From Polyangia bacterium (lineage in GTDB: Bacteria; Myxococcota_A; Polyangia; Nannocystales; Nannocystaceae): 64,000 nucleotides of DNA. The position numbers were made by a program, and so were the translations under genes. Below, in pieces: positions 16,573-24,727 of the stretch. Position 1 is the first letter of the stretch, and each line of letters starts with the position of its first letter. The notes under the pieces were generated by a model. It saw only the letters and a list, made by a program, of their open reading frames with translations, was not told the DNA's origin and made no database searches. The stretch lies in the NCBI GenBank assembly GCA_030430565.1, contig JAUIKS010000031.1, positions 62,001-126,000 of the forward strand, given 5' to 3'.

Positions 16573-18720
16573 ATGGAGCGAACTTCGAAGCGTGAGCCGT
16601 CGCGCGCGACGGCGCCGACGCAGCAGCGCGGCACCCGCGGTCTCTCGCTCGCGCCGCCGCGCAGCGGGCTCGACTTCGTCGACAGTCGGCGCGCGCTGAG
16701 CCAACGCGCGCGCGCTGGCGCAGCGGCGCTCAGCGCCCTTCAGCGGGCGCGGGACCGCGCGCGCCCGTCCTCCGAATTTCGCCTGTCCACGCCGTCGCAC
16801 GCGAGCGAGCGCGAGGCCGACGCGGTGGCGGACGCGGTGGTCGGGGGCGCGCCCGTCGACTCGATCAAGGCGCAGCCGCAGTCGTTCACCGTCATGCGCG
16901 ACCCCTCGGGCGACGCGTCGGGCGGGACCGTGCCCAGCTCCGTCGAGACCGGGATCCGACGCGCGCGCGGCGGGGGGCGGACGCTGCCGACCCCGATCCG
17001 CGGACGCATGGAGCGCTCGCTCGGCGCCGACCTGAGCCAGGTCCGCGTCCACACGGGCGAGCAGGCCGACACGATGAGCCGCTCGATCCGCGCGCGCGCC
17101 TTCACGACCGGCAGCGACATCTTCTTCAAGCGCGGGATGTACAAGCCGAACAGCGCGGCCGGGCAGCGACTGCTCGCGCACGAGCTGACCCACGTGGTCC
17201 AGCAGCGCGGGCGCTCCTCGTCGACGATTCAGCGCGCGATCGGCCTCGAGATCGAGGTCCCGGTGCCCGTCGATCAGCTGACGGACAACGAGCTGCAGAA
17301 GATCCGCGAGTGGACCGCCCTGGCCTTCGGGAACGAGTTTGACGAGAACAACGACAAGCTCGAGAACGAGGACGCGCCCGAGGTCGCGAAGACGATGAAG
17401 TGGTTCGAGAACCGCTCCAAGTACGGCAACATGCTCAAGGAGATCATCCCGGCGCTCAGCCGCAAGGTCGACTACTCGCGCAACGGGGCGATCGCGCGTG
17501 GGAACCGCTTCCGCGCCGAGGTCGACCACGACGACCGGGTCGACTCGAAGAAAGAGCCGCCGAACCACCCGTGGCGAAACGTCCGCAGCCAGGCGCTGAT
17601 GGAGATCGTCATGGACCCGCCCGCCAACAACAAGAAGGAGCTCGACGCGGCGATGGACGAGATCGCCGAGTTCGTCGGCAAGGTCAACAACAAGACGGCC
17701 AACCTCACCAAGCACGCCAAGAACCCCTTCGGGCGGTTCTGGGGGATGAACCTGGGGCCGATCGACTACCCCGACATCCCCAAGTTCGCCAACCTCCCGC
17801 GCGAGCAGGCCCACAGCTGGAAGGGCAGCGTCCAGGTCAACATCGGCGTCGACCTGCGCGAGTACGCGAGCCTGGCGAGCTGGTACGCGCAGTCCGATAT
17901 CGCCGACCCGAGCCGCGCCAGCGAGGAGGAGCAGGCGAGCTACCAGACGCGCATCGACAACATCACGAAGGCGGTCGCGATCGGGCGCCAGATCGTAGAC
18001 GAGCTGTCGACCACGAAGACCGTCCGCACCGCCGGGGGCATGCGGGCGTTCGGGAACATGCGCGGCCTGCAGGGCTGGCTCACCCACCTCGCGCTGCACA
18101 TGCTCGGCGCGATCACCTTCGAAAGCGGCGGCGGGAACAACCTCAAGAACATGACGCCGATCTTGATGAAGTCGCCCAACACGGTCGCGATCGAGTACGG
18201 CTTCACGACCGCCGAGAAGACCTACTACGAGAACGAGACCAAGCGGAAGAAGCTCCTCGCGCTGCTGATCCAGAAGACAGGTCGCCTGAAGCGCAAGGTC
18301 GGCACCCTGGGCTCGCGCGAGACGGTCGGAGACCTCGAGATCGGCAACTTCCGCGGCACCGTGCTCTCGGAGACGAACAAGCTCGTCCCCGGCAAGAACC
18401 TCTCGCTCGGCCAGTTCGCCGCGCCGACCTCAAACCGGGCGCCGCTGCCCGGCAGCCCGATCAACTCGCCGACTGCGGTCGGGCCGAAGCGCACGGGCAA
18501 CAACCAGGTGAGCCAGATCAAGACGGTCGGGAACACCGGCCAGCGCGGCGGCGTCGTGGTCGAGTTCCGCAACATCCCCGGCTTCTACGACGGCCCCGAG
18601 GCCTGGCGCCGGCTGGGGCAGCGCTTCCTGCTGCAGGCCGAGACGCGCAACAAGCGAGGCGGCGTCAGGGATGACTCGCTGCGGCCGCTGGTCGGCAAGG
18701 AGTGGCCGCTGAAGGATTGA
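16573..18720 (+). CDS. DUF4157 (eCIS-associated) protein with amidoligase-like C-terminal region
   Basis: A 715-residue protein. Residues 72-90 hold the pre-DUF4157 motif SHASEREADAVADAVV. Residues 145-212 are DUF4157, with RMERSLGADLSQVRVHTGE and a metal-binding HExxH inside LAHELTHVVQQRG (His203, Glu204, His207). DUF4157 is known from proteins linked to extracellular contractile injection systems, where it heads toxin cargos. The remaining 500 residues have an amidoligase-like order of motifs: GLEIE (224-228), FRAEVDHDD (313-321), MEIVMDPP (343-350), QVNIGVDL (421-428) and VEFRNIP (663-669). That reading is inference. Unlike the neighbours it is Lys/Asn-rich. No injection-system structural gene is nearby. 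It is convergent with cysH, only 5 bp away. No signal peptide is visible. Confidence 0.75.
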   Translation: MERTSKREPSRATAPTQQRGTRGLSLAPPRSGLDFVDSRRALSQRARAGAAALSALQRARDRARPSSEFRLSTPSHASEREADAVADAVVGGAPVDSIKAQPQSFTVMRDPSGDASGGTVPSSVETGIRRARGGGRTLPTPIRGRMERSLGADLSQVRVHTGEQADTMSRSIRARAFTTGSDIFFKRGMYKPNSAAGQRLLAHELTHVVQQRGRSSSTIQRAIGLEIEVPVPVDQLTDNELQKIREWTALAFGNEFDENNDKLENEDAPEVAKTMKWFENRSKYGNMLKEIIPALSRKVDYSRNGAIARGNRFRAEVDHDDRVDSKKEPPNHPWRNVRSQALMEIVMDPPANNKKELDAAMDEIAEFVGKVNNKTANLTKHAKNPFGRFWGMNLGPIDYPDIPKFANLPREQAHSWKGSVQVNIGVDLREYASLASWYAQSDIADPSRASEEEQASYQTRIDNITKAVAIGRQIVDELSTTKTVRTAGGMRAFGNMRGLQGWLTHLALHMLGAITFESGGGNNLKNMTPILMKSPNTVAIEYGFTTAEKTYYENETKRKKLLALLIQKTGRLKRKVGTLGSRETVGDLEIGNFRGTVLSETNKLVPGKNLSLGQFAAPTSNRAPLPGSPINSPTAVGPKRTGNNQVSQIKTVGNTGQRGGVVVEFRNIPGFYDGPEAWRRLGQRFLLQAETRNKRGGVRDDSLRPLVGKEWPLKD

Positions 18721-18734
18721 CGCCGCTACGGCGT
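18720..18734. terminator. small hairpin spanning the convergent stop codons
   Basis: ACGCCG (18720-18725), CTA, CGGCGT (18729-18734) forms a 6-bp stem that overlaps the last base of the DUF4157-gene stop and the whole cysH stop. The two convergent genes are separated by only 5 bp, so this is the only space for a shared terminator. No T run follows on either strand. Confidence 0.35.
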
Positions 18735-19514
18735 GCCCGGCTTGCGTGAACCTGGTCCAATGTGCAGGCCGCACTCTTTCTTGCCGGCGTCCTCCCACCA
18801 CCAGCGACCCTCGCGCTCGTGCTGGCCCGGCAGCACCGGGCGCGTGCACGGCTCGCAGCCGATGCTGATCATCCCGCGGCTGTGCAGCGGGTTGTAGGGG
18901 ACTTCGAACGCCCGGATCGCGTCCCAGACGTCGACGCTCGTGCGATCCGCCAGCGGGTTAAACTTGACCAGCGGGCCGCCCTGCTTGCCTCGAAACGCGC
19001 CGTCGCGCTGCACCACCGGGAGCGCCGCGCGGGTCCCCGGGCTCTGGTCGCGCCGCTGCCCGGTGATCCACGCGCGCAGGGTCGAGAGCTGACGGCGCAG
19101 CGGCCCGACCTTGCGGATCTGGCAGCACTCTTTGTGACCGTCGACGAGGAAGGAGAACATGCCCTTCTCCCGCACGAGCGCCTCGACCTGCGCGGCCTCG
19201 GGGAAGCGGTACTCGATCCGGATCCCGTAGTGACGCTCGACCTCGGCGAAGAATCGATATGTCTCTGGGTGCAGGCGACCGGTGTCGAGGCTGAACACGC
19301 GGAACCGGCGGCCGGTCTCTTTGGCGTACTCGATCAGCAGCACGTCCTCGGCGCCGCTGAAGCTGATCGCGATGTCGTCGCCGAAGCGCTCGAGCGCGCG
19401 ATCGATCACGCGAATCGGCGCGGCGTCGGCCAACTCCTGCGCGAGCTCATCGACCAACACGCCAATATCAACGGACGATGACTGTAAATTAAGCGTGGCG
19501 GCGGAATTGCTCAT
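18726..19514 (-). CDS. cysH: assimilatory adenylylsulfate (APS) reductase, [4Fe-4S] type
   Basis: A 262-residue member of the PAPS/APS reductase family. SFSGAEDVLLIEYA is the PP-loop-like nucleotide site and LDTGRLHPETY follows. The Cys pairs KECCQIRK (Cys130, Cys131) and GCEPC (Cys220, Cys223) bind a [4Fe-4S] cluster, and Cys248 in KKECGLH is the catalytic thiol. Cluster-containing members reduce APS rather than PAPS, giving sulfite and AMP (EC 1.8.4.10). The N-terminal 14 residues are Ser/Asn-rich. No cysD/cysN or sulfite reductase gene is adjacent; the upstream divergent gene is a YdcF-like protein. Confidence 0.92.
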   Translation of the reverse strand: MSNSAATLNLQSSSVDIGVLVDELAQELADAAPIRVIDRALERFGDDIAISFSGAEDVLLIEYAKETGRRFRVFSLDTGRLHPETYRFFAEVERHYGIRIEYRFPEAAQVEALVREKGMFSFLVDGHKECCQIRKVGPLRRQLSTLRAWITGQRRDQSPGTRAALPVVQRDGAFRGKQGGPLVKFNPLADRTSVDVWDAIRAFEVPYNPLHSRGMISIGCEPCTRPVLPGQHEREGRWWWEDAGKKECGLHIGPGSRKPGTP

Positions 19515-19744
19515 GACGGCCTTCGCGGGGGTATGGAGCCATCATGAACGATTCGCGGGGAGCATGCACCCGGTAAAGCACCGGAAATTAGCAGCGCCCG
19601 GCTCACAGGGTGGTCATCGACATCTCGGAGGAAGACCGCGCGGGCGTCGCGGTGGTTTGCACCGGCCGCGCGGGCGTCGGCGAGCTCGCGCCGGAATGGC
19701 CGGCCAGGCCTGGGGCGTTGAGCGAGCAGAAGACGCGCACGACC

Positions 19745-20452
19745 GTGACAGACCCAAAGGACATACGCGCGCGAGCGGGCGCCGCCCCGCGCGCGCTGTG
19801 GACCCGCCGCTGCCGGCGTCGCTGCCTGCTCGCGATCGTCGCCGCGCTGAGCTGCTGGCTGCTGGTGCACCTCGCGTGGATCGTCGGCGACGGGATGATC
19901 GACGAGGGGCGCACCGCCGACATCGCGGTGATCCTGGGCAACCGCGTCGACCCGAGCGGCGAGCCCTCGCCGTGGCTGCGCGCGCGCCTCGATCGCGGGC
20001 TCTCGCTGTACCGCGCCGGCCGAGTCCGCGCGCTGGTCGTCAGCGGGGGCCTGGGCGTCGAGGGACACGAGGAGGCGACGGTGATGAAGCGCTACCTCGT
20101 CGAGCGCGGCGTCCCGGCGGCCCGGGTGCTCGAGGACCGCGACGGCTACAACACCTTCCGCACCGCCAACAACACGCGCGCGCTGATGCGGACGCGGGGC
20201 GATCGCTCGGCCTTCGTCGTCAGCCAGTACTACCACGTCGCGCGCAGCAAGCTCGCGCTGCGCCGGGCGGGCGTCTGCGAGGTCTACGGCGCGCGCGCCC
20301 GGCTGGAGCTCGGCCCCCGCGACCTCTGGTCGGTCAGCCGCGAGCTGCTCGCACTGCCGCTGTACTACCTGCGCTGGGACTTCGAGCGCGCGGGCGCGGA
20401 GAACATCTGTCTCTCCAGCCATATTGACCAGCGCGCGAGCGCGGTCTCGTGA
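19745..20452 (+). CDS. SanA/YdcF-like DUF218 membrane protein
   Basis: A protein of about 235 residues with one N-terminal membrane helix (CLLAIVAALSCWLLVHLAWIV) after a strongly basic segment, then a DUF218 domain outside the membrane: TADIAVILGNRV, LSLYRAGRVRALVVSGG, HEEATVMKRYLVERGVP, EDRDGYNTFRTANNTRALM and FVVSQYYHVARSKLALRRAG. The gene SanA of this family affects envelope permeability to vancomycin in E. coli. The start is uncertain: GTG at 19745 gives a sensible topology, while the frame stays open to 19610. The last codons (20406-20430) contain an AT-rich patch CTGTCTCTCC..CATATTG. Confidence 0.82.
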   Translation: MTDPKDIRARAGAAPRALWTRRCRRRCLLAIVAALSCWLLVHLAWIVGDGMIDEGRTADIAVILGNRVDPSGEPSPWLRARLDRGLSLYRAGRVRALVVSGGLGVEGHEEATVMKRYLVERGVPAARVLEDRDGYNTFRTANNTRALMRTRGDRSAFVVSQYYHVARSKLALRRAGVCEVYGARARLELGPRDLWSVSRELLALPLYYLRWDFERAGAENICLSSHIDQRASAVS

Positions 20453-20551
20453 TCGCGATCTAGACGCGGTCGGCCCAGCGAGAATTCAACGCGCGACGAC
20501 GGCCCGGCCGAGCGTGGCGCGGGGCCGCGGATGCGGCTACTCTCGACGCTG

Positions 20552-21328
20552 ATGAGAACTCGAGAGTCGAGCGCACCCCAGGACCGCGCGCGGGCGCGCC
20601 GGCGGGGCCACGCGCCCTCCCTCGTCGCCGGGCTGCTGCTCGGGCTGCTCTCGGCCGCCGCCGCGCCCGCGCTCGCCTCGCCCGGGGGCGCCTGCGGCGA
20701 CGCCGGCGACTGCCCCGACGGCACGACCTGCAACAACGGAAGATGTGTCAAAGAGCAGGTTCGCTGTGTACGCTTCTGCGAGCAGCGCAGCCAGCACGGC
20801 GCGTGCGTGGGCTACGGCGCGGACTACTGCGCGGCCGACGCGGTCTGCGCCAAGCGCTGCGACACCCGCGACAGCCAGGGTCGCTGCCTGGCCTACGGGC
20901 CCGACGTCTGCGGGCCCGACCTCCGCTGCGAGAAGCGCTGCGTCGCGCGCACCACCAACGGGCTGTGCACGGCGTGGGGACCTGACCACTGCGACACCCG
21001 CACGCGCTGCGTCAAACCGTGCGCGCAGCGCAGCCTGGCCGGCCAGTGCGTCGCCTGGCAGCCCGACGTCTGCGGCCCCGCCTACACCTGCGAGCGCGCC
21101 TGCGAGGTCCGCGACAGCTTCGCCCGCTGCGTCGAGTGGGGCGCGGACCACTGCGGCCCCGCCTTCACCTGCGCCACGCGCTGCACGAGCCGCGACGCCC
21201 AGGGCCGCTGCGTCGAGTACGGCCCCGACGTCTGCGGCGAGGGGGCGACCTGCGCGCGCCGCTGCGAGAACCGCGACCTCCAGGGAACATGCGTCGACTA
21301 CGGCTCCGACGTCTGCGACGCCGGCTGA
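20552..21328 (+). CDS. secreted protein with seven 27-residue four-Cys repeats
   Basis: After a basic N-terminus, a signal peptide (SLVAGLLLGLLSAAAAPALA) precedes a short Cys-rich segment (GACGDAGDCPDGTTC) and seven tandem repeats of 27 residues. The consensus is C-x3-C-x8-C-x7-C with conserved QGRC, YGPDVCGP and CxxRC words, for example RCEKRC...GLCTAWGPDHC. All four Cys are kept in all repeats, so each probably forms two disulfides outside the cytoplasm. The function is unknown; I do not recognise this repeat as a named family. Start ATG at 20552 or, 21 bp earlier, 20531. It is followed by the three tandem 178-bp elements. Confidence 0.72.
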   Translation: MRTRESSAPQDRARARRRGHAPSLVAGLLLGLLSAAAAPALASPGGACGDAGDCPDGTTCNNGRCVKEQVRCVRFCEQRSQHGACVGYGADYCAADAVCAKRCDTRDSQGRCLAYGPDVCGPDLRCEKRCVARTTNGLCTAWGPDHCDTRTRCVKPCAQRSLAGQCVAWQPDVCGPAYTCERACEVRDSFARCVEWGADHCGPAFTCATRCTSRDAQGRCVEYGPDVCGEGATCARRCENRDLQGTCVDYGSDVCDAG

Positions 21329-21347
21329 CGACCTAACAGCCGACGCC

Positions 21348-21858
21348 CGTTTCATCGAAGCTCAAGGGTCGCGCGCGAGCCAGGGAGGTGCCGCCCGAGG
21401 ACGGCGAGCGCGTCACCCTCCGTCCGCTTCTACCGCGCGCTCGCTCGCCGCCCGGAGGGCGGAGGGTTCCCTGGCGTTAAGCAGCGACCCGACGCCCGCA
21501 CGCTGCTGCCCTGCTCGCTCGCAACGCGTTTCATCGAAGCTCAAGGCTCGCGCGCGAGCCAGGGAGGTGCCGCCCGAGGACGGCGAGCGAGTCACCCTCC
21601 GTCCGCTTCTACCGCGCGCTCGCTCGCCGCCCGGAGGGCGGAGGGTTCCCTGGCGTTAAGCAGCGACCGATGTCCGCACGCTGCTGCCCTGCTCGCTCGC
21701 AACGCGTTTCATCGAAGCTCAAGGGTCGCGCGCGAGCCAGGGAGGTGCCGCCCGAGGACGGCGAGCGCGTCACCCTCCGTCCGCTACTACCGCGCGCTCG
21801 CTCGCCGCCCGGAGGGCGGAGGGTTCCCTGGCGTTAAGCAGCGACCGATGTCCGCATA
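21348..21858. repeat. three tandem copies of a 178-bp dyad-rich element
   Basis: Copies start at 21348, 21527 and 21705 (periods 179 and 178 bp); the third is cut after about 154 bp. They differ at only a handful of positions. Each contains a long imperfect inverted repeat: GCCAGGGA (first copy 21379-21386) pairs with TCCCTGGC (21468-21475), and inside it CGCCC pairs with GGGCG and CGGCGAGCGCG with the CGCGCTCGCTCGCC arm. The block lies between two convergent genes. There is no long open frame shared by the copies. It could be a stacked terminator, a structured RNA or a mobile-repeat remnant. Confidence 0.85.
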
Positions 21859-21902
21859 TCGCACATGCTCGAAAGAACACATTAATAGCATCAACACGAA
21901 TC

Positions 21903-22733
21903 TCACCAGCGCATGACGACGCCACCCGTCCAGGTGCCCTGCCGCGTCCGCCCAAAGCTCGGCGACAGCAACGCCTGCGTCGCGCGCCGCTGGAGCCGAG
22001 ACCGCCGCACGAGGCCCGTGCCCAGCAGCGCGACGCCCGTCCCCGTCGAGATCGCCGCCGGCACCACCAGCTCGTCGACCTCGGAGAGCCCGTAGAGCGT
22101 AAACGTCACCAAGCCCGCGACGAGCAGCACGCCCCCGGGCATGAGCAGCAACGCCGGTCGCTGTTGGCCCGGTCGACCCCGTGGATCGGGCTGCCCGGGA
22201 CTCCCCTCCCAGGTCTTGTACGCCTGGCTCCAGCGCACGTAGCCGCCCCCCACCAGCCCGGCGCCGATCAACGTCGCCGCGCCGCCGACGATGAAAGAAG
22301 GCCCGGCGGTCGCAATCCTCGCTAGCTCGCCCGCGCCGCTGTTGTAGACATCGGTGACGGCGAAGGCGACGCCCATACCGATCAGCGTCACGCCGCCGCC
22401 GACGAACGACCACCCCGCGACCATCATGCCCTCGCCGGAGCGCGAAGGCGGAGCGATGACCCCTGGAGCCGACGTGGGCCCCTGCGACGCGGGCGACTCG
22501 AGCGGTGACTCGACGCGCGTGGTCGCGGGCTCGATCGCGCTCGGCTCGACAGGCTTCGCCGGAGACTCAGCGGCCGTGTGGGTCGCCTCGCCCGCCTCGT
22601 CCGCGCCCCCGGGCGCCGGGGGCACCTCGGTCGCGGAGGCGGGCCCGATGATCACGGACACGAGCGGGGCGGCGAGCGACATCGACACGACGCCTCCGAT
22701 GATAGCGCGACGCGAGCGCGCTCCCGCCCCCAC
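21903..22733 (-). CDS. exported/membrane protein of unknown function
   Basis: A 276-residue protein not assigned to a family. An N-terminal export signal (SRRAIIGGVVSMSLAAPLVSVI) is followed by an Ala/Glu/Pro/Ser-rich linker of about 65 residues and then four hydrophobic helices (MVAGWSFVGGGVTLIGMGVAF, FIVGGAATLIGAGLVGGGY, LLLMPGGVLLVAGLVTFTLY, VPAAISTGTGVALLGTGLV). Glycine-rich helices after a proline-rich linker are common in unclassified myxobacterial envelope proteins. The GTG at 22733 is chosen because it gives a basic n-region; an ATG at 22682 has GGAGG upstream but would leave a poor signal. It is divergent from a lipoprotein gene only 17 bp away. Confidence 0.65.
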   Translation of the reverse strand: MGAGARSRRAIIGGVVSMSLAAPLVSVIIGPASATEVPPAPGGADEAGEATHTAAESPAKPVEPSAIEPATTRVESPLESPASQGPTSAPGVIAPPSRSGEGMMVAGWSFVGGGVTLIGMGVAFAVTDVYNSGAGELARIATAGPSFIVGGAATLIGAGLVGGGYVRWSQAYKTWEGSPGQPDPRGRPGQQRPALLLMPGGVLLVAGLVTFTLYGLSEVDELVVPAAISTGTGVALLGTGLVRRSRLQRRATQALLSPSFGRTRQGTWTGGVVMRW

Positions 22734-22750
22734 GTGCTACACCCGCGCGC

Positions 22751-23278
22751 ATGCCAAGCGCTCGCCGGCCGCTCTCGAGGCGGACACGACGTCGTTCCGT
22801 GTCCGCGTTCACGCTGCTCTGCCCGCTCGCGCTGCTGGGCGCGTGCTCCCAGGGCCCCCGCGCCCACGATGCGAACGAGGCCGCCGCGCCCCCGCGCACG
22901 CCGTCCGCGGCCGAGTCCCCCGAGTCCACGCGCTCACCCCAGGCGAAGCCAGCGACGAACTCGGCGACGCCGGCCGAGCCCGATGAACCCGATGAACCCG
23001 CGCCCGAGCGCGCCGCGCTGCGGGCCGACCTCGAGCTGCTGTGCGCGGCGCTCAACCATGACTACGTCGACGGCACGCTGACCGACTACTACAAGGACGC
23101 GCGCCCGAAGACCGCGCTCGGGGAGCGACTGCGGCGCGAGGGGGACGAGTCGACGCAGCCCGGGCGCGCGCTCGCGGCGGCCTACCTCGAGCACATCGCG
23201 AAGCACGCGGCCGAGACCCCGGGCCCGGACATGCCGGAGTGCGCGCGGCTGTTCGAGGAGCTCGACGACCTCGAGTGA
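22751..23278 (+). CDS. small lipoprotein of unknown function
   Basis: A 175-residue protein with a basic n-region (RRPLSRRTRRRS), a hydrophobic stretch and a lipobox LLGAC, so it should be lipidated and retained in the envelope. A Pro/Ala/Glu-rich linker follows, then a helical domain of about 90 residues (ADLELLCAALNHDYVDGTL; ALAAAYLEHIAKHAAETPG) with two Cys that could form a disulfide. No family recognised. The start codon is 17 bp from that of the divergent gene. Confidence 0.7.
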   Translation: MPSARRPLSRRTRRRSVSAFTLLCPLALLGACSQGPRAHDANEAAAPPRTPSAAESPESTRSPQAKPATNSATPAEPDEPDEPAPERAALRADLELLCAALNHDYVDGTLTDYYKDARPKTALGERLRREGDESTQPGRALAAAYLEHIAKHAAETPGPDMPECARLFEELDDLE

Positions 23279-23296
23279 GCTCGCGCTTCAACAAGC

Positions 23297-24592
23297 TTAT
23301 TCAGACAGGTAGACATCGACCCGCGGCGGGAAGCCGCTGGAGCGCGTCACCACGTCCGCCCGCCCGTCGCCGTCGACGTCGCCCACGCGCAGCGCCGTGA
23401 AGTTGTAGCCGTCGTGGACCACGGGCTCGGCGAAGTGACCGTCCCCGAGCCCGCGGTACAGCTGAATGCGCCACGCGTTGCCCGGGACGTCGGTGACGAG
23501 GTCGAAGACGCCGTCGCCGTCGACGTCGCCCACGTCGAGCATCGAGAAGTTGTAGACATCGGTCTCGACGGCCGAGCTCGAGAACTGCCCGTCGCCGTCC
23601 CCAGGCCAGACGTTGACGCGCTGCGGCGGCGTGTCGTCGACGGTCAGGATGTCGGCGTCGCCGTCGTCGTTGAGCAGGCCCGCGGCGAGGAAGGAGTAGG
23701 TCCAGACCTCGGTCTGCGAGACCGGCTCGAAGCCGCCGCCCATCAGCCCGCGGAACGCGAGCACGCGCGGCGGGAAGCCGCCGTCGACATCGATGAAGGC
23801 GTCGTCGCGGCCGTCATTGTCGAAGTCGGCGCTCGCCATCGCCGGCGAGAAGTTGGTCACCTGCGTCGTCACGGGCCCGCTGAAGCCGAGGTTCGAGAGC
23901 CCGCGGTACAGCTCGAGGCGCGGCGGGAAGCCGGTCCCGCGGGCGATGACGTCGGCGCGCCCGTCCCCGGTGACGTCGCCGAGCACGAAGCCTTCAAAGC
24001 TGAAGATCTCGGTGGTCACGTCCGCGCCGAAGCTGCCGTCCTCGGCGCCCGCGTAGGCGCTCACCCGCGGCGGGAAGCCGGTCGCGGCGGTCACGAGGTC
24101 GGCGCGCCCGTCGGCGTTGACGTCGCCGAGGTCCATGCCGAGGAAGTCCCAGACCTCGGTGGTGACCGGCTCGCCGAGCGGGGAGCCGTCAAAGCCGCCC
24201 GTGCCGGCGCCCGTCGACGTCCCCGTGCCCGCGCCCGTGGTGGTGCCCGCGCTCGTCTCGGGTCCCGCGCTCGTGCTGCTCCCAGCGCCCGTCGAGCTCC
24301 CGGCGCCGCTCGACCCTGTGGTCTCGCCGTCCGTCTCGACGTCCGTCTCGGCGCCGTTCGAGCCCGGTTCGGACTCGCTGACCCCTGGGACCTGCATGCC
24401 CGCCGTCGTCAACTCGGTCGCGGGCGCGCCCGGGACCCCCTCGGTCTCGGCGCCGGAGCTCGAGCTGATCACCAGCTCGGCGCAGCCCGTGACCGCGCCC
24501 AGCCCCACGACGAAGGCCAGCGCGCGCCTCCCTCGACGCGATCCGTCGATCCACCAGCTCCTCGCCCTCACCGCGACCTCCCGAGACGACAC
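23297..24592 (-). CDS. FG-GAP/VCBS-repeat lipoprotein
   Basis: A 431-residue secreted lipoprotein. The signal sequence ends in a lipobox VTGC. A Thr/Ser/Gly-rich linker to about residue 135 (runs of GAGSST and TGAGTGT) leads to at least six FG-GAP repeats of about 48 residues, each with a Ca2+-binding loop of the form GDVNADGRADLV, GDVTGDGRADVI or GDVDGDGRADVV and the phrase GFPPRV. The repeats should fold as a beta-propeller like integrin alpha-chain N-termini. No catalytic residues are evident; binding or adhesion is the likely role. Start is GTG at 24592; no alternative ATG precedes the signal peptide. Confidence 0.85.
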   Translation of the reverse strand: MSSREVAVRARSWWIDGSRRGRRALAFVVGLGAVTGCAELVISSSSGAETEGVPGAPATELTTAGMQVPGVSESEPGSNGAETDVETDGETTGSSGAGSSTGAGSSTSAGPETSAGTTTGAGTGTSTGAGTGGFDGSPLGEPVTTEVWDFLGMDLGDVNADGRADLVTAATGFPPRVSAYAGAEDGSFGADVTTEIFSFEGFVLGDVTGDGRADVIARGTGFPPRLELYRGLSNLGFSGPVTTQVTNFSPAMASADFDNDGRDDAFIDVDGGFPPRVLAFRGLMGGGFEPVSQTEVWTYSFLAAGLLNDDGDADILTVDDTPPQRVNVWPGDGDGQFSSSAVETDVYNFSMLDVGDVDGDGVFDLVTDVPGNAWRIQLYRGLGDGHFAEPVVHDGYNFTALRVGDVDGDGRADVVTRSSGFPPRVDVYLSE

Positions 24593-24727
24593 GCCCTACA
24601 GCCTAGACCGCGCGTCGCCGACCCAAATTTAGGTAGTCTCAGGGTAGTCCAAATTTCGTCGCTCGCGACGCGGCCCCGCGCCCGGTCGCGCGCTGCCGGC
24701 AATGACGATACTGTGTGGCCCTCGCCG

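Noticed and set aside
20743..21659. Alternative frames over the Cys-repeat gene
   Set aside because: They are out-of-frame readings of the same tandem repeat; the frame with signal peptide and conserved Cys is the real one.
21348..21858. Tandem repeats considered as a CRISPR array
   Set aside because: Units are about 178 bp and nearly identical throughout; there are no short repeats with unique spacers and no cas genes.
23414..24727. Large upstream extension of the aminotransferase frame
   Set aside because: It lies antisense to the FG-GAP lipoprotein and has shadow-like Arg/Val/Asp composition; homology-like sequence starts at the ATG at 24728.
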